Assembly (NCBI GenBank): GCA_021783215.1
Contig: JAJXUB010000005.1
Coordinates: forward strand, 1-48,807
Origin: Actinomycetes bacterium
Lineage (GTDB): Bacteria > Actinomycetota > Actinomycetes > Actinomycetales > Dermatophilaceae
DNA length: 48,807 nucleotides
Direction of reading: 5' to 3'
Under the pieces are notes generated by a model, which worked only from the letters and a program-made list of their open reading frames with translations, searched no databases and was not told the origin of the DNA. Below are positions 8,656 to 17,666 of this stretch, one piece after another. The translations under genes were made by a program, and so were the position numbers. Within the stretch, counting starts at the first letter, position 1. The number at the start of each line of letters is the position of its first letter.

Positions 8656-8703
8656 ATCCGGGGAGGGCCACCACCCGAGGCGGGACGGTGGCCCTCCCCG
8701 GAT
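8656..8703. terminator. bidirectional hairpin terminator
   Basis: A perfect 17-bp inverted repeat (8656-8672 with 8687-8703; arm ATCCGGGGAGGGCCACC) has a 14-base loop. It lies between the stop codons of erpA (+) and a convergent small gene (-). There is no T-run after it, as is common for actinobacterial hairpin terminators. Confidence 0.85.
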
Positions 8704-8715
8704 GCCTGCGGGCGG

Positions 8716-8910
8716 TCAGGCGAACGAGTCCTCCAAGCCCGCCTGCAGGGTGTACGCGCGCTCCGGCACGGCGATGTCGTGGTGGCTCGTGTTGCGTGGC
8801 CGGGGTGAGCGGACGTCGACGTGGATCTCCGCGCAGACCTCGCGAAGCTCACCGAGGCTGCCGTTGTCGAGGCCGTCCAAGGGGCCGGGGTGCTCCAGGT
8901 CGTCGGTCAT
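8716..8910 (-). CDS. hypothetical protein, 64 aa
   Basis: This small acidic protein (MTDDLEHPGPLDGLDNGSLG start) contains ELREVCAEIHVDVRSPRPRN and ends QAGLEDSFA. I do not recognise a family. It has one Cys and no membrane segment. The ATG at 8910 is chosen because a TACGGT -10 box (8923 to 8918 on -) ends 8 bases before it. The longer open frame would run antisense into the sugar-kinase gene. It is divergent from that gene and convergent with erpA, from which a hairpin terminator separates it. The position of its own promoter and terminator argues that it is real. Confidence 0.6.
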   Translation of the reverse strand: MTDDLEHPGPLDGLDNGSLGELREVCAEIHVDVRSPRPRNTSHHDIAVPERAYTLQAGLEDSFA

Positions 8911-8917
8911 GCGTTTC

Positions 8918-8967
8918 ACCGTAGGCGAGCCGCGGCGCCGAGGGCTAGCGCTACCCGACGGTAAGGT
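8918..8967. promoter_or_regulatory. divergent leaderless promoters (64-aa protein / PfkB kinase)
   Basis: TACGGT on - (8923 to 8918) ends 8 bases before the ATG at 8910. TAAGGT on + (8962-8967) ends 8 bases before the GTG at 8975. Neither gene shows a ribosome site. Confidence 0.45.
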
Positions 8968-8974
8968 TCCGGCC

Positions 8975-9961
8975 GTGAAGATCGCCGTCGCCGGGTCCAT
9001 CGCCACCGACCACCTCATGACCTTCGACGGCCGGTTCGTCGACAGTCTCGTCGTCGAGCAGCTCGACAAGATCTCCGTGTCGTTCCTGGCCGACGACCTG
9101 CAGATCCGTCGCGGCGGCGTCGCGGCGAACATCTGTTTCGGCATGGCCGTCCTCGGCCAGCATCCCGTCCTCGTCGGCGCCGTCGGCGAGGACTTCGCCG
9201 ACTACCGGTCCTGGCTGGAGCGGCACGGGGTCGACTGCGAGTCCGTTCACGTGTCGGACACCAAGCACACGGCCCGGTTCGTCTGCACGACCGACCGCGA
9301 CATGGCCCAGATGGCGACCTTCTACGCCGGGGCGATGGCCGAGGCCCGCGAGATCGAGCTCGGCCCGATCGCGGCCCGGGTGGGGGGCCTCGCGCTCGTC
9401 CTCATCGGACCGGACGACCCGGTGGCCATGCTCCGGCATACGGACGAGTGCCGTGAGCGCGGCATCCCCTTCGCGGCGGACCCGAGCCAGCAGCTCGCCT
9501 TCGCCGACGGGGAGACGATCCGGCGCCTCATCGACGGGGCGACCTACCTCTTCACCAACGAGTACGAGTCGCATCTGACCGAGCAGAAGACGGGATGGAG
9601 CGCGGCCGACATCGCCGAGCGGGTCACCACGCGCATCATCACCAAGGGGAAGGCCGGGGCGCTCGTCGCGACGCGGGGGAGCGAGCCCGTCGAGATCCCC
9701 GTGGCGGAGGTCATCGACGCCGTTGACCCGACCGGGGTGGGGGACGCCTTCCGGGCCGGCTTCCTCACCGGTCTCGCAGGGGGACTGCCGCACGAGCGCT
9801 GTGCCGAGGTCGGCTCGGTCCTGGCGTCCTACGTCCTCGAGACCGTGGGGACCCAGGAGTACCACCTCTCGACGCACCGGTTCCTCGACCGGGTCGCGAC
9901 GGCGTACGGCCCGGCGGCCGCCGAGGAGATCGGCGCCCACATCGCCTGCGAGGCCCCCTGA
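8975..9961 (+). CDS. PfkB-family carbohydrate kinase, adenosine-kinase-like
   Basis: This 328-aa ribokinase-fold kinase starts at the GTG giving VKIAVAGSIATDHLM. It has the PfkB signature 1 region (RRGGVAANICFGMAVLG), substrate loops, and signature 2 DPTGVGDAFRAGFLTG, where Asp257 is the catalytic base and GVGD forms the anion hole. In the conserved order it takes the place of mycobacterial adoK (Rv2202c), an adenosine kinase of this bacterial type, so adenosine to AMP is the best guess. Other sugar or nucleoside substrates are possible. The aat gene follows with a single base between stop and start, so translation is coupled. Confidence 0.85.
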   Translation: MKIAVAGSIATDHLMTFDGRFVDSLVVEQLDKISVSFLADDLQIRRGGVAANICFGMAVLGQHPVLVGAVGEDFADYRSWLERHGVDCESVHVSDTKHTARFVCTTDRDMAQMATFYAGAMAEAREIELGPIAARVGGLALVLIGPDDPVAMLRHTDECRERGIPFAADPSQQLAFADGETIRRLIDGATYLFTNEYESHLTEQKTGWSAADIAERVTTRIITKGKAGALVATRGSEPVEIPVAEVIDAVDPTGVGDAFRAGFLTGLAGGLPHERCAEVGSVLASYVLETVGTQEYHLSTHRFLDRVATAYGPAAAEEIGAHIACEAP

Positions 9962-9962
9962 C

Positions 9963-10667
9963 GTGACCCTCCGCGCGCCCGCCGACCCCGGAGCGACCGG
10001 GTGGCGGTTCCCGGACCCCGATGACGCGGACGGAGACCTCATCGCCGTCGGGGGCGACCTCGAGCCCGCCACCGTCGTCGCTGCCTACCGACAGGGCCTG
10101 TTTCCCATGGGACTCGGCGCGGACGGCGCGGCACCCCTTGGATGGTGGTCGCCGCGGCACCGTGGAGTGCTGCTGCCCGGCAGGTTCCACGCGAGCCGTT
10201 CCCTGCACCGAACCCGCCGCCGGTTCCGCGTCACCGTCGACACCGCCTTCGATGACGTCGTCGTCGGGTGCGCCGACCCGCGCCGTGACGGGCGCTGGAT
10301 CACCGAGGACATCGCCGCGGCATACGGCCGGCTCCACGGGCTCGGCTGGGCACACAGCGTCGAGGTGTGGCGCGGGGGCGACCTTGCCGGCGGCCTCTAC
10401 GGGCTCGCCGTCGGCGGCCTCTTCGCCGGCGAGTCGATGTTCCACCGGGTCACCGACGCCTCCAAGGTGGCCCTCGAGGCACTCGCCGCCGCCTGGTTCG
10501 CCGACGGCGACCCCCGCCGCCTCATCGACGTCCAGTGGTCGACACCCCATCTGGCGAGCCTCGGGGTCGTCGAGCTGCCCCGGACCGGGTATCTTCGGGC
10601 GCTCCGGTCGGCCATCCAGGTCCCGTTCGTCCCGTTTGCCACCATCTCCGACGGCCCGCAGCGGTAG
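9963..10667 (+). CDS. aat: leucyl/phenylalanyl-tRNA-protein transferase
   Basis: This 234-aa enzyme adds Leu or Phe from aminoacyl-tRNA to proteins with N-terminal Arg or Lys and so feeds the ClpS/ClpAP N-degron pathway. Family motifs are FPDPDDADGDLIAVGGDL, YRQGLFPM, WWSPRHRGVL, GWAHSVEVW, GGLYGLAVGGLFAGESMF and IDVQWSTPHLASLG. The GTG start is one base after the preceding kinase stop, so the pair is an operon. The length is typical for bacterial Aat. Confidence 0.95.
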   Translation: MTLRAPADPGATGWRFPDPDDADGDLIAVGGDLEPATVVAAYRQGLFPMGLGADGAAPLGWWSPRHRGVLLPGRFHASRSLHRTRRRFRVTVDTAFDDVVVGCADPRRDGRWITEDIAAAYGRLHGLGWAHSVEVWRGGDLAGGLYGLAVGGLFAGESMFHRVTDASKVALEALAAAWFADGDPRRLIDVQWSTPHLASLGVVELPRTGYLRALRSAIQVPFVPFATISDGPQR

Positions 10668-10721
10668 GGCGCTCCTGCTGCGGCCTGCCGCCCCTGCGGC
10701 GCCGCTCGGCCCGCGGACGGG

Positions 10722-10751
10722 GTGACGTACCGAGAGACCGTGCTGCACTAT
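10722..10751 (+). promoter_or_regulatory. weak candidate promoter of the ctaCDF operon
   Basis: In the 124 bases between aat and ctaC, GTGACG (10722-10727) and CACTAT (10746-10751) are 18 bases apart. A TTGACG at 10754-10759 is a second possible -35 box without a clear partner. ctaC then has GAAGGGGGACGG as ribosome site. Confidence 0.3.
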
Positions 10752-10791
10752 GGTTTGACGGATCCACGGATGAGATGAAGGGGGACGGATC

Positions 10792-11679
10792 GTGCGTCTG
10801 CGTGACCACACCCGGTCGCCGGCGAGGGTGCGCCGCGCCGCGGCGGCCGGCGGCGTGTCGGTCCTCGCACTCGTCACCCTCTCGGGCTGCCGGGCGAGCT
10901 GGTCGAACGGGCTGCTCCTGAAGGGCGTGACCCAGGAGTCGCACAGGGTCAACGCCCTGTGGGACGGGGCCTGGGTCGCTCTCCTGTCCGTCGGCCTGCT
11001 CGTCTGGGGTCTCACGGCCTATGTCGTCATCCGGTTCCGCCGCAAGGACGGGGACGACGAGCTCCCCGAGCAGATCCGCTACAACGTGCCTCTCGAGGTG
11101 CTCTACACGGTGGTCCCCGTCCTCATGATCGCCGTCTTCTTCTTCTTCACGGCGCGGGACGAGTCGGCCCTCCTCGACGTCTCGAAGAAACCCGATGTCA
11201 CCATCAACGTCGTCGGAAAGCAGTGGAGCTGGGACTTCAACTACATCGAGGCCAACGTCCACGAGGTCGGCACGCAGGCCGAGCTGACCGGCCAGCCGGG
11301 GGTGGAGGCGACGCTCCCGACCCTGTGGCTGCCCGTCCACAAGCGGGTGGAGTTCCTCCTCACCTCGCGCGACGTCGACCACTCGTTCTGGGTCCCCGCG
11401 TTCCTGCAGAAGATGGACACGATCCCCGGACGGGTCAACCGCTTCCAGGTCGTCCTCGAGCAGGAGGGCACCTTCCAGGGCAGGTGCGCCGAGCTGTGCG
11501 GCGCCTACCACTCGCAGATGCTCTTCCAGGTCAAGGTCGTCTCGTGGGCGGTCTACCAGCAGCACATGAGCGAGCTCCGAGCCGCGGGCCAGTCAGGGTT
11601 GCTCTCCAACAACCTCAACCGATCGCAGATCCTTCCGCAGGACCAGCACCTCCTGCCGACACCGACCGGGAGCAGCTGA
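10792..11679 (+). CDS. ctaC: cytochrome c oxidase subunit II (aa3-type)
   Basis: This 295-aa subunit carries the CuA centre, which takes electrons from the diheme cytochrome QcrC in actinobacterial bc1-aa3 supercomplexes. A lipoprotein signal ends at Cys33 (TLSGC). Two transmembrane helices follow (about 58-80 and 100-118), then the cupredoxin domain with QWSWDFNY, the DHSFWVP His and the CuA set in [12 protein letters not shown] (Cys232, Cys236, His240, Met243). The GTG at 10792 has a strong ribosome site. ctaD starts one base after its stop. All CuA ligands are visible, so the subunit should be functional. Confidence 0.97.
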   Translation: MRLRDHTRSPARVRRAAAAGGVSVLALVTLSGCRASWSNGLLLKGVTQESHRVNALWDGAWVALLSVGLLVWGLTAYVVIRFRRKDGDDELPEQIRYNVPLEVLYTVVPVLMIAVFFFFTARDESALLDVSKKPDVTINVVGKQWSWDFNYIEANVHEVGTQAELTGQPGVEATLPTLWLPVHKRVEFLLTSRDVDHSFWVPAFLQKMDTIPGRVNRFQVVLEQEGTFQGRCAELCGAYHSQMLFQVKVVSWAVYQQHMSELRAAGQSGLLSNNLNRSQILPQDQHLLPTPTGSS

Positions 11680-11680
11680 C

Positions 11681-13390
11681 ATGACGGCCACCAAGTACCC
11701 CGCGACCGGGACGGCGGCCGTCCCCCCGCGCCCCGCCCCCGGGTCCACCATCGTCAAGTGGGTGACGTCGACCGACCACAAGGTCATCGGCAACCTGTAC
11801 TTCTACACGACGTTCGTCTGGTTCATCCTCGGTGGCATCCTCGCCCTTCTCATCCGCGCGGAGCTGTTCTCGCCCGGGCTCCAGATCGTCGACAACCCGG
11901 ACCAGTACAACCAGCTGTTCACGATGCACGGCACGATCATGCTGCTGCTCTTCGCGACGCCTCTGTTCGCCGGGTTCGCCAACGCGATCATGCCGCTTCA
12001 GATCGGCGCCCCGGACGTCGCCTTCCCACGCCTGAACATGCTCGCCTACTGGTTCTACCTCTTCGGCGGCATCATCGCGGCGATCGGCTTCCTCACGCCG
12101 CGGGGGGCGGCGGCCTTCGGCTGGTTCGCGTACGCGCCTCTGTCCGACTCCGTCTACAGCCCCGGACTCGGCGGCGACCTGTGGGTCTTCGGTCTCGCCC
12201 TCGGAGGGTTCGGCACGATCCTCGGGGCGGTCAACTTCATCACGACGATCCTGTCCATGCGCGCTCCCGGCATGACGATGTTCCGTATGCCGGTCTTCAC
12301 GTGGACCGTGCTCGTCACCTCGATCATGGTCCTGCTCGTCTTCCCCATTCTCGCCGCGGCGCTCTTCGCCCTCGGTGCCGACCGGCGCTTCGGGACGACC
12401 ATCTTCAACCCGGAGAACGGCGGCCCGATGCTGTGGCAGCACCTCTTCTGGTTCTTCGGGCATCCCGAGGTCTACATCATCGCCCTACCGTTCTTCGGCA
12501 TCATCTCCGAGGTCATCCCGGTCTTCTCGCGCAAGCCGATCTTCGGGTACAAGACGCTCGTCTACGCGACGATCGCCATCGCGGCGCTGTCGATGAGCGT
12601 GTGGGCGCACCACATGTACGTGACCGGGCAGGTACTCCTGCCGTTCTTCGCCATCATGACGATGTTGATCGCCGTGCCGACCGGGGTGAAGTTCTTCAAC
12701 TGGATCGGGACGATGTGGGGGGGCAAGGTCTCGCTCGACACCCCGATGCTCTGGGCGATCGGCTTCCTCACGACGTTCCTCTTCGGCGGCCTCACCGGCG
12801 TCATCCTCGCCAGCCCCGCTCTGGACTTCCAGCTGTCCGACAGCTACTTCGTCGTCGCGCACTTCCACTACACGGTGTTCGGCACGGTCGTGTTCGCCAT
12901 GTTCGCCGGGTTCTACTTCTGGTGGCCGAAGCTGACCGGCCGGATGCTCGACGAGAAGCTCGGCAAGATCCACTTCTGGACCCTGTTCGTCGGGTTCCAC
13001 ACGACCTTCCTCATCCAGCACGTTCTCGGCATCTGGGGCATGCCCCGGCGCTACGCGGACTACCTGCCCGAGGACGGGTTCACCCTGATGAACCGCATCT
13101 CGTCGGTCGGTGCGTTCATCCTCGCGGTCTCCATCGTCGTGTTCATGTACAACGTGTGGAAGACGTGGCGGACGGCGCCTCTCGTCCAGGTGGAAGACCC
13201 GTGGGGATACGGGAACTCGCTCGAGTGGGCCACCTCGTGCCCGCCGCCGCGACACAACTTCGACCGGCTCCCGCGGATCCGCTCCGAGCGGCCCGTCTTC
13301 GACCTTCGTCACGGCGCCGAGATGCCCGTCGGGTCTCCGCCGCCGGACGAGCGCCTCATCGAGCAGGTCCTCGGGGGTGGTGACCGATGA
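11681..13390 (+). CDS. ctaD: cytochrome c oxidase subunit I (aa3-type)
   Basis: This 569-aa polytopic haem-copper oxidase subunit holds haem a and the haem a3-CuB site, where O2 is reduced and protons are pumped. The ligand motifs are [20 protein letters not shown] (haem a His), [13 protein letters not shown] (CuB His and the cross-linked Tyr), HHMYVTGQ (CuB His pair) and HFHYTVFG (haem a3 and haem a His). About 12 helices are evident. It begins one base after ctaC and its stop overlaps the ctaF start (ATGA), so the genes are coupled. In M. tuberculosis ctaD lies away from ctaC, so the intact ctaC-ctaD-ctaF order here is the more compact arrangement. Confidence 0.97.
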   Translation: MTATKYPATGTAAVPPRPAPGSTIVKWVTSTDHKVIGNLYFYTTFVWFILGGILALLIRAELFSPGLQIVDNPDQYNQLFTMHGTIMLLLFATPLFAGFANAIMPLQIGAPDVAFPRLNMLAYWFYLFGGIIAAIGFLTPRGAAAFGWFAYAPLSDSVYSPGLGGDLWVFGLALGGFGTILGAVNFITTILSMRAPGMTMFRMPVFTWTVLVTSIMVLLVFPILAAALFALGADRRFGTTIFNPENGGPMLWQHLFWFFGHPEVYIIALPFFGIISEVIPVFSRKPIFGYKTLVYATIAIAALSMSVWAHHMYVTGQVLLPFFAIMTMLIAVPTGVKFFNWIGTMWGGKVSLDTPMLWAIGFLTTFLFGGLTGVILASPALDFQLSDSYFVVAHFHYTVFGTVVFAMFAGFYFWWPKLTGRMLDEKLGKIHFWTLFVGFHTTFLIQHVLGIWGMPRRYADYLPEDGFTLMNRISSVGAFILAVSIVVFMYNVWKTWRTAPLVQVEDPWGYGNSLEWATSCPPPRHNFDRLPRIRSERPVFDLRHGAEMPVGSPPPDERLIEQVLGGGDR

Positions 13391-13788
13391 AGGTCGAGTA
13401 CAGGCTCTTCCTCTGGCTCGGCGTCTTCTTCGTCGTCATGAGCGGCATCTACGGGTTCTGGAACGGCTGGACCGAGCTGGCCGGGCCTGTGGCCCTTCTC
13501 CTCTCCTCCTTCCTCGCGTTCATGGTGGCGTTCTACATCTGGTACACGGGCCGACACATCGGCCTCCGGCCCGAGGACGACGCGGACGGCGAGATCCACC
13601 AGTTCGAGGGCGACTACGGCTTCTTCAGCCCGCACAGCTGGCAGCCGCTCTTCGTCGGGTTCACGGCGGCGCTGTGCTTCGCCGGGCTTGCCATCGGGTG
13701 GTGGTTGTTCATCATCGGTGCCTCCCTCGGGGTCTTCGCCCTCATCGGGTGGACCTTCGAGTACTGGCACGGTGAGCATTCGCTCTGA
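13387..13788 (+). CDS. ctaF: cytochrome c oxidase subunit IV (actinobacterial type)
   Basis: This 133-aa membrane protein has four hydrophobic helices (about 7-23, 31-51, 88-104 and 107-125) and the conserved cytosolic segment [15 protein letters not shown]. This is typical of the small subunit IV of actinobacterial aa3 oxidases (Rv2199c type). It stabilises the oxidase and has no cofactor. Its ATG overlaps the ctaD stop by four bases, so it closes the ctaCDF operon. Confidence 0.93.
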   Translation: MKVEYRLFLWLGVFFVVMSGIYGFWNGWTELAGPVALLLSSFLAFMVAFYIWYTGRHIGLRPEDDADGEIHQFEGDYGFFSPHSWQPLFVGFTAALCFAGLAIGWWLFIIGASLGVFALIGWTFEYWHGEHSL

Positions 13789-13826
13789 CCGCGCGCCGTT
13801 TCCGGTGGTTCCCTAGGTTGGCGGGC

Positions 13827-13832
13827 TACTAT
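13827..13832 (+). promoter_or_regulatory. candidate -10 box of the L,D-transpeptidase gene
   Basis: TACTAT stands in the 115-base gap after ctaF and would start a transcript near 13839 with a leader of about 65 bases. I see no good -35 box. I looked for a c-di-AMP (ydaO-type) riboswitch, which often precedes cell-wall genes in Actinobacteria, and did not recognise one. Confidence 0.35.
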
Positions 13833-13903
13833 GCGGCACACCAGCGCAGGGTCACCTCACCCCCCGTCCTGAGAACCGCCGAACCGCCCCAGCTCCGAAG
13901 GGT

Positions 13904-15172
13904 ATGTGCCGTCCGTTGAATGCCAGCTCGGTCCACCGTCGTCACGTCGGTCATGTCGTCGCCGTGGCTGCGCTCGCGGGGTCCCTCGGTCTCGTGACAG
14001 CCTGCGGCGTGTCGTTCGGGACCCTGCCGCGGGCCAGTGGCTCGACCTCGTCGGGTCCGGCCGGACCGTCGACGCCGCCGACGTCCACGACGTCCACGGC
14101 GACCTCGACTCCAGCCACCCTCGACGTCTCGCCGGTGGACCTGGCGACGGGCGTCCTTCCGACCGCCTCGGTGACCGTCAAGGCAGCGACGGGCACACTC
14201 GTCGGCGTCACCGTCACGGACCAGTACGGGAGCGCCCTCGCCGGCTCCGTCACGGCCGACGGTGCCTGGGTGTCCACCGCACGGATGCGGCCGAGCACGG
14301 CCTACACGATCACGGCGAAGGCGACCGGACCGGACGGGACGGCGTCGACGACGACCTCGACGTTCAAGACCCTCGTCCCCGCCGTCACGGCGACATATGC
14401 GATGAACTACTCCGGCGACACGGTCGGCGTCGGTATGCCGGTCGACATCCAGTTCGACTCGAGTGTCACGCGACGCGCGTACCAGGCCGCCATCGAGAAG
14501 GCGATGAGGATCACCGTGACGCCCGCCCAGGTCGGTTCGTGGGGTTGGCTCGACAACCGCCAGCTCATGTGGCGGCCGAAGAACTACTGGCTGCCCGGGT
14601 CCGTCGTCAGGGTCGAGGCGCCGTTGACCGGCTTCCAGACCGGCGACACGAAGTGGATCGCGCGGGGCATGACCGGGGGTTTCACCGTCGGCAGCGCGAC
14701 GATCAGCTACGTCAACATCGCCACCCACCAGATGACGGTGACGCAGGGGGGCAGGACGCTGCGGGTCATTCCCGTCTCGACTGGCCGGGACCAGATGCCC
14801 TACATCACGAGGTCCGGCACCAAGGTCGTCATCGAGAAGCAGCCGACGGTCCAGATGGACGCGGCGACGGCCGGGATCCCCAAGGGCAGTCCGGACTACT
14901 ACAACGAGAAGGTCGACCTCGCCATCCGGCTGACGTGGACGGGGGAGTACATCCACTCGGCGCCGTGGTCGGTCGCCGCCCAGGGGAACACGAACGTCTC
15001 GCACGGGTGCACGAACATCTCGCCGACCAACGCCCAGTGGATGTACGACCTGACCAAGGTCGGTGACATCGTCGTCTTCACCGGCTCCAGCCGCCCGTTC
15101 CTGCCGACCGAAGGCATCGGCGTGTGGCAGTACTCCTACGCGCAGTGGCAGCAGCAGAGCGCCCTTCGGTGA
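13904..15172 (+). CDS. L,D-transpeptidase lipoprotein (Ig-like + YkuD domains)
   Basis: This 422-aa cell-wall enzyme makes 3-3 cross-links in peptidoglycan. A lipoprotein signal ends at Cys34 (LVTAC). A Ser/Thr/Pro-rich spacer (about 40-70) leads to two beta-rich Ig-like domains (about 75-260), as in LdtMt2-type enzymes. The YkuD catalytic domain (about 265-395) has His351 in YIHSAPWSV and the nucleophile Cys369 in SHGCTNIS. The C-terminal tail is aromatic and Gln-rich (WQYSYAQWQQQ), as in other actinobacterial Ldt proteins. The ATG at 13904 has only a tight GAAGGGT before it, so a start a few codons downstream is possible. It lies between ctaF and the qcr genes but has no link to respiration. 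Carbapenems are the known inhibitors of this family. Confidence 0.92.
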   Translation: MCRPLNASSVHRRHVGHVVAVAALAGSLGLVTACGVSFGTLPRASGSTSSGPAGPSTPPTSTTSTATSTPATLDVSPVDLATGVLPTASVTVKAATGTLVGVTVTDQYGSALAGSVTADGAWVSTARMRPSTAYTITAKATGPDGTASTTTSTFKTLVPAVTATYAMNYSGDTVGVGMPVDIQFDSSVTRRAYQAAIEKAMRITVTPAQVGSWGWLDNRQLMWRPKNYWLPGSVVRVEAPLTGFQTGDTKWIARGMTGGFTVGSATISYVNIATHQMTVTQGGRTLRVIPVSTGRDQMPYITRSGTKVVIEKQPTVQMDAATAGIPKGSPDYYNEKVDLAIRLTWTGEYIHSAPWSVAAQGNTNVSHGCTNISPTNAQWMYDLTKVGDIVVFTGSSRPFLPTEGIGVWQYSYAQWQQQSALR

Positions 15173-15187
15173 TGCGCCGCGCAGGGC

Positions 15188-15538
15188 TCACCCCCAGCCG
15201 AGCTCGTCGAGGCGCTCGTCGTCGATACCGAAGTGGTGGGCGATCTCGTGGACGACCGTCACCCTGATCTCCCGACGCAGCTGCGCGTGGCCGGAGCACA
15301 TCCGCAGCAGCGGTCCCCGGAAGAGGGTGATCCGGTCCGGCAGGGACCCCGCCCAGCCGTCGCCCCGCTCGGTCAGCGGGGTTCCCTCGTAGACGCCGAG
15401 CAGGTCCGGCTCTCCGGCCGGGGGTTCCGGCTCGACAAGGACGACGACGTTCTCGAGCAGGTCGAGCAGGTCGCCGGGAATGCTGTCGAGGGCGTCGGCG
15501 ACGGCTCCCTCGAACTCGTCCTCGCTCATCGGGGTCAC
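15188..15538 (-). CDS. minimal zinc metallopeptidase (HExxHxxGxxD type)
   Basis: This 116-aa protein has the zincin-like motif HEIAHHFGIDD (His97, Glu98, His101, Asp106) near the C-terminus. It belongs to the short metallopeptidase family common next to other small actinobacterial genes (possibly Pfam Zincin_1/DUF1025). No signal peptide is seen, so it acts in the cytosol on unknown substrates. The GTG at 15538 is preferred because a CAGGCT -10-like box ends 7 bases upstream. An internal ATG at 15529 is the alternative. It is divergent from the DUF167 gene and convergent with the L,D-transpeptidase. Confidence 0.85.
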   Translation of the reverse strand: MTPMSEDEFEGAVADALDSIPGDLLDLLENVVVLVEPEPPAGEPDLLGVYEGTPLTERGDGWAGSLPDRITLFRGPLLRMCSGHAQLRREIRVTVVHEIAHHFGIDDERLDELGWG

Positions 15539-15551
15539 GACACGAGCCTGC

Positions 15552-15557
15552 CATGAT
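15552..15557 (+). promoter_or_regulatory. -10 box (leaderless) of the DUF167 gene
   Basis: CATGAT (15552-15557) ends 8 bases before the ATG at 15565. The same hexamer and spacing precede the ROK kinase at 30847. This supports 15565, not the in-frame ATG at 15553, as start. Confidence 0.4.
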
Positions 15558-15564
15558 GGCGTCC

Positions 15565-15837
15565 ATGCGTGTGACGGTGCGGGTCCGGTCCGGCGCCGCG
15601 CGAGGGCGCGTCGGCGGTCGGTGGGGGGAGGCGGACGTGCTGGCCGTCGCGGTCACGGCTCGGGCCGTCGACGGGGCCGCCACGGAGGCCGTCCTGCGTG
15701 CCGTCGCGGAGGCGTTCGGCGTTCCGCCGCGCTCGGTCCGGCTTGTCACCGGGGCGACCGCGCGGACGAAGGTCGTCGAGCTGACCGACCCGCCACCGGA
15801 CGCCGAGGCGCACCTTCGGGAGCTTCTCGAGACCTAG
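15565..15837 (+). CDS. DUF167 (YggU-like) family protein
   Basis: This 90-aa basic protein (MRVTVRVRSGAARGRVGG start) has the DUF167 pattern: an N-terminal strand, GGRWGEADVLAVAVTARAVDG with helices, and the family core AVAEAFGVPPRSVRLVTGATARTKVVEL. The family is widespread and of unknown biochemical role. The fold is a compact alpha/beta domain. It lies divergent from the metallopeptidase and convergent with qcrB, with a hairpin between. Confidence 0.85.
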   Translation: MRVTVRVRSGAARGRVGGRWGEADVLAVAVTARAVDGAATEAVLRAVAEAFGVPPRSVRLVTGATARTKVVELTDPPPDAEAHLRELLET

Positions 15838-15840
15838 ACG

Positions 15841-15880
15841 GGTATGCCGCGCGATCCCACGTGGGTGGGTGCGGCATGCC
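15841..15880. terminator. nested hairpin between DUF167 gene and qcrB
   Basis: Outer arms GGTATGCCGC (15841-15850) and GCGGCATGCC (15871-15880) pair with one G-U type mismatch and enclose the perfect palindrome CCCACGTGGG (15856-15865). It lies just past the stop of the + gene and 17 bases from the stop of qcrB on the - strand, so it can serve both. Confidence 0.5.
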
Positions 15881-15896
15881 GCCGGTGGGCGTCGCG

Positions 15897-17666
15897 TCAG
15901 TGGCGCGGCGCGCCGACCCCGTCGGCGTGGTCCTGCTCGATCCCGACGAAGTGGTCCGCGTCGTGCTCGAGCGCGGGGACCTCCTCCTCGTGCGGACCGG
16001 GGTGGGCCGCGGCCAGCTCCGCCGGCGTCACCGGGTTGACGGCGTCCTTGAAGTAGAAGTGCGACAAACGGGCGCGCAACCGTTCCGACCGGGCCGTCGG
16101 GCTGGCCACGCCGTTGGCGTCGGTCCCCGCGGGCAGCTCGAGGGGGGCCACCGCCTCGTGCTGGACGAGTGGCCAGCGCTCGAACTCGTCGATCCCGTCG
16201 TGACGCTCGAAGTAGCCGCCGTGGGCGGTTCGGATGATCGTCCCCGACTCGCGCGCATGGAGGACCATGTCCCGGTCGCGCCGCTGCAGGCTCAGGCAGA
16301 TCCGCTTCGTCACCCAGAACGCCAGCGGCGGCAGGACGAAGAGCCCGACCTGGAAGAAGTGCGTGATGTCGTTGATCGACATGTGCAGGAGGACCGCCAT
16401 GATGTCGTTGCCCGCGGCGAACATGAAGACGCCGTAGGCCGTCATCGCCGCCATCCCGAGCCCAGTTCGGACCGGTGCGTTGCGCGGGCGGTCGAGGAGG
16501 TGGTGTTCGCGGGTGTCGCCGGTCACCCACCGTTCGAGGAACGGGTATGCACCGGTGATGGTGTACATGACGGGGATGAGGCCGAGCGCGCCGAGCGCGA
16601 CGTTGAGGCTGAGGGTGTACCCGAAGGGGTGGAACTCCAGCCATCCGGGCGTGATGCGGAGCGCGCCGTCGGCGAAGCCCATGTACCAGTCGGGCTGCGA
16701 CCCGGCCGTCACCGGCGAGGGGTCGTAGGGCCCGTAGCCCCAGATCGGGTTGATCTGGACGAGCGCGGACATCAGCGCGATGATCCCGAAGACGATGAAG
16801 AAGAAGCCGCCCGCCTTGGCGGCGTACACCGGCAGGACGGGGAAGCCGACGACGTTCTGCTCGGTCTTGCCGGGCCCCGGATACTGCGTGTGCTTCTGGA
16901 GGGCGACGATGACGATGTGCGCCGTGAAGAGGGCGATGAGGATTCCGGGGATGAGCAGGACGTGGACCGAGTAGAGCCGCGGGATGATCGCGCTGCCCGG
17001 GAAGGGCCCGTCGAAGACCATGTAGGCGAGGTAGGAGCCGAGGACCGGCGTCGACTGCATGAAGCCTTCCATGGCGCGCAGCCCGGTGCCGGAGAGAAGG
17101 TCGTCGGGGAGGGAGTAGCCGGCGAACCCCTCGACGATGGCGAGCAACGACAGGATGGTGCCGATGACCCAGTTGATCTCCCGGGGCTTGCGGAAGGCTC
17201 CCGTGAAGAAGACCCGGAACATGTGCGCCGACACGGCGACGACGAACATCAGGGCGGCCCAGTGGTGGATCTGCCGGATGATGAGACCGCCACGGACCTC
17301 GAAGGAGATGTCGAGCGTCGAACGGTAGGCCTCGGACATCTGGATGCCCTGGAGTGGGGCGTACGAGCCGTGGTAGATCGTCTCCCCGGCGCTCGGGACG
17401 AACCAGAACGTGAGGAAGACCCCCGACAGGAGGCAGACGATCATCGAGTACATCGCGACTTCCCCGAGCATGAAGCTCCAGTGGTCGGGGAAGACCTTCT
17501 TCATGAGGTAGGTGACGCCCTTGGCGGCGCCGGTGCGGTCGTCGACCCATCCGGCGACACCACCGAGCCGGCGTGCGCCCGTCGACGGAGCCGGCCGGGC
17601 AGCGGTGTCGCCGTCGCGGAGGGCGTCCGCGGGACGCTGGTGTGCCGGGGTGGTCGCCGTGCTCAT
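15897..17666 (-). CDS. qcrB: cytochrome bc1 complex cytochrome b subunit
   Basis: This 589-aa membrane subunit of the menaquinol-cytochrome c reductase carries haems bL and bH and both quinol sites. Features are MKKVFPDHWSFMLGEVAMYS, the haem region HHWAALMFVVAVSAHMFRVF, a second region with YSVHVLLIPG and TAHIVIVALQKH, and the quinol-oxidation region around residue 300. A C-terminal extension of about 150 residues beyond the last helix is normal for Actinobacteria. The ATG at 17666 overlaps the qcrA stop (ATGA), so the genes are translationally coupled. Anti-tubercular imidazopyridines target this subunit in mycobacteria. It is the last gene of ctaE-qcrC-qcrA-qcrB. Confidence 0.97.
   Translation of the reverse strand: MSTATTPAHQRPADALRDGDTAARPAPSTGARRLGGVAGWVDDRTGAAKGVTYLMKKVFPDHWSFMLGEVAMYSMIVCLLSGVFLTFWFVPSAGETIYHGSYAPLQGIQMSEAYRSTLDISFEVRGGLIIRQIHHWAALMFVVAVSAHMFRVFFTGAFRKPREINWVIGTILSLLAIVEGFAGYSLPDDLLSGTGLRAMEGFMQSTPVLGSYLAYMVFDGPFPGSAIIPRLYSVHVLLIPGILIALFTAHIVIVALQKHTQYPGPGKTEQNVVGFPVLPVYAAKAGGFFFIVFGIIALMSALVQINPIWGYGPYDPSPVTAGSQPDWYMGFADGALRITPGWLEFHPFGYTLSLNVALGALGLIPVMYTITGAYPFLERWVTGDTREHHLLDRPRNAPVRTGLGMAAMTAYGVFMFAAGNDIMAVLLHMSINDITHFFQVGLFVLPPLAFWVTKRICLSLQRRDRDMVLHARESGTIIRTAHGGYFERHDGIDEFERWPLVQHEAVAPLELPAGTDANGVASPTARSERLRARLSHFYFKDAVNPVTPAELAAAHPGPHEEEVPALEHDADHFVGIEQDHADGVGAPRH

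Noticed and set aside
13789-13903. c-di-AMP (ydaO-type) riboswitch before the L,D-transpeptidase gene
   Set aside because: The leader would be only about 65 bases, too short for that class, and its conserved segments are not visible.
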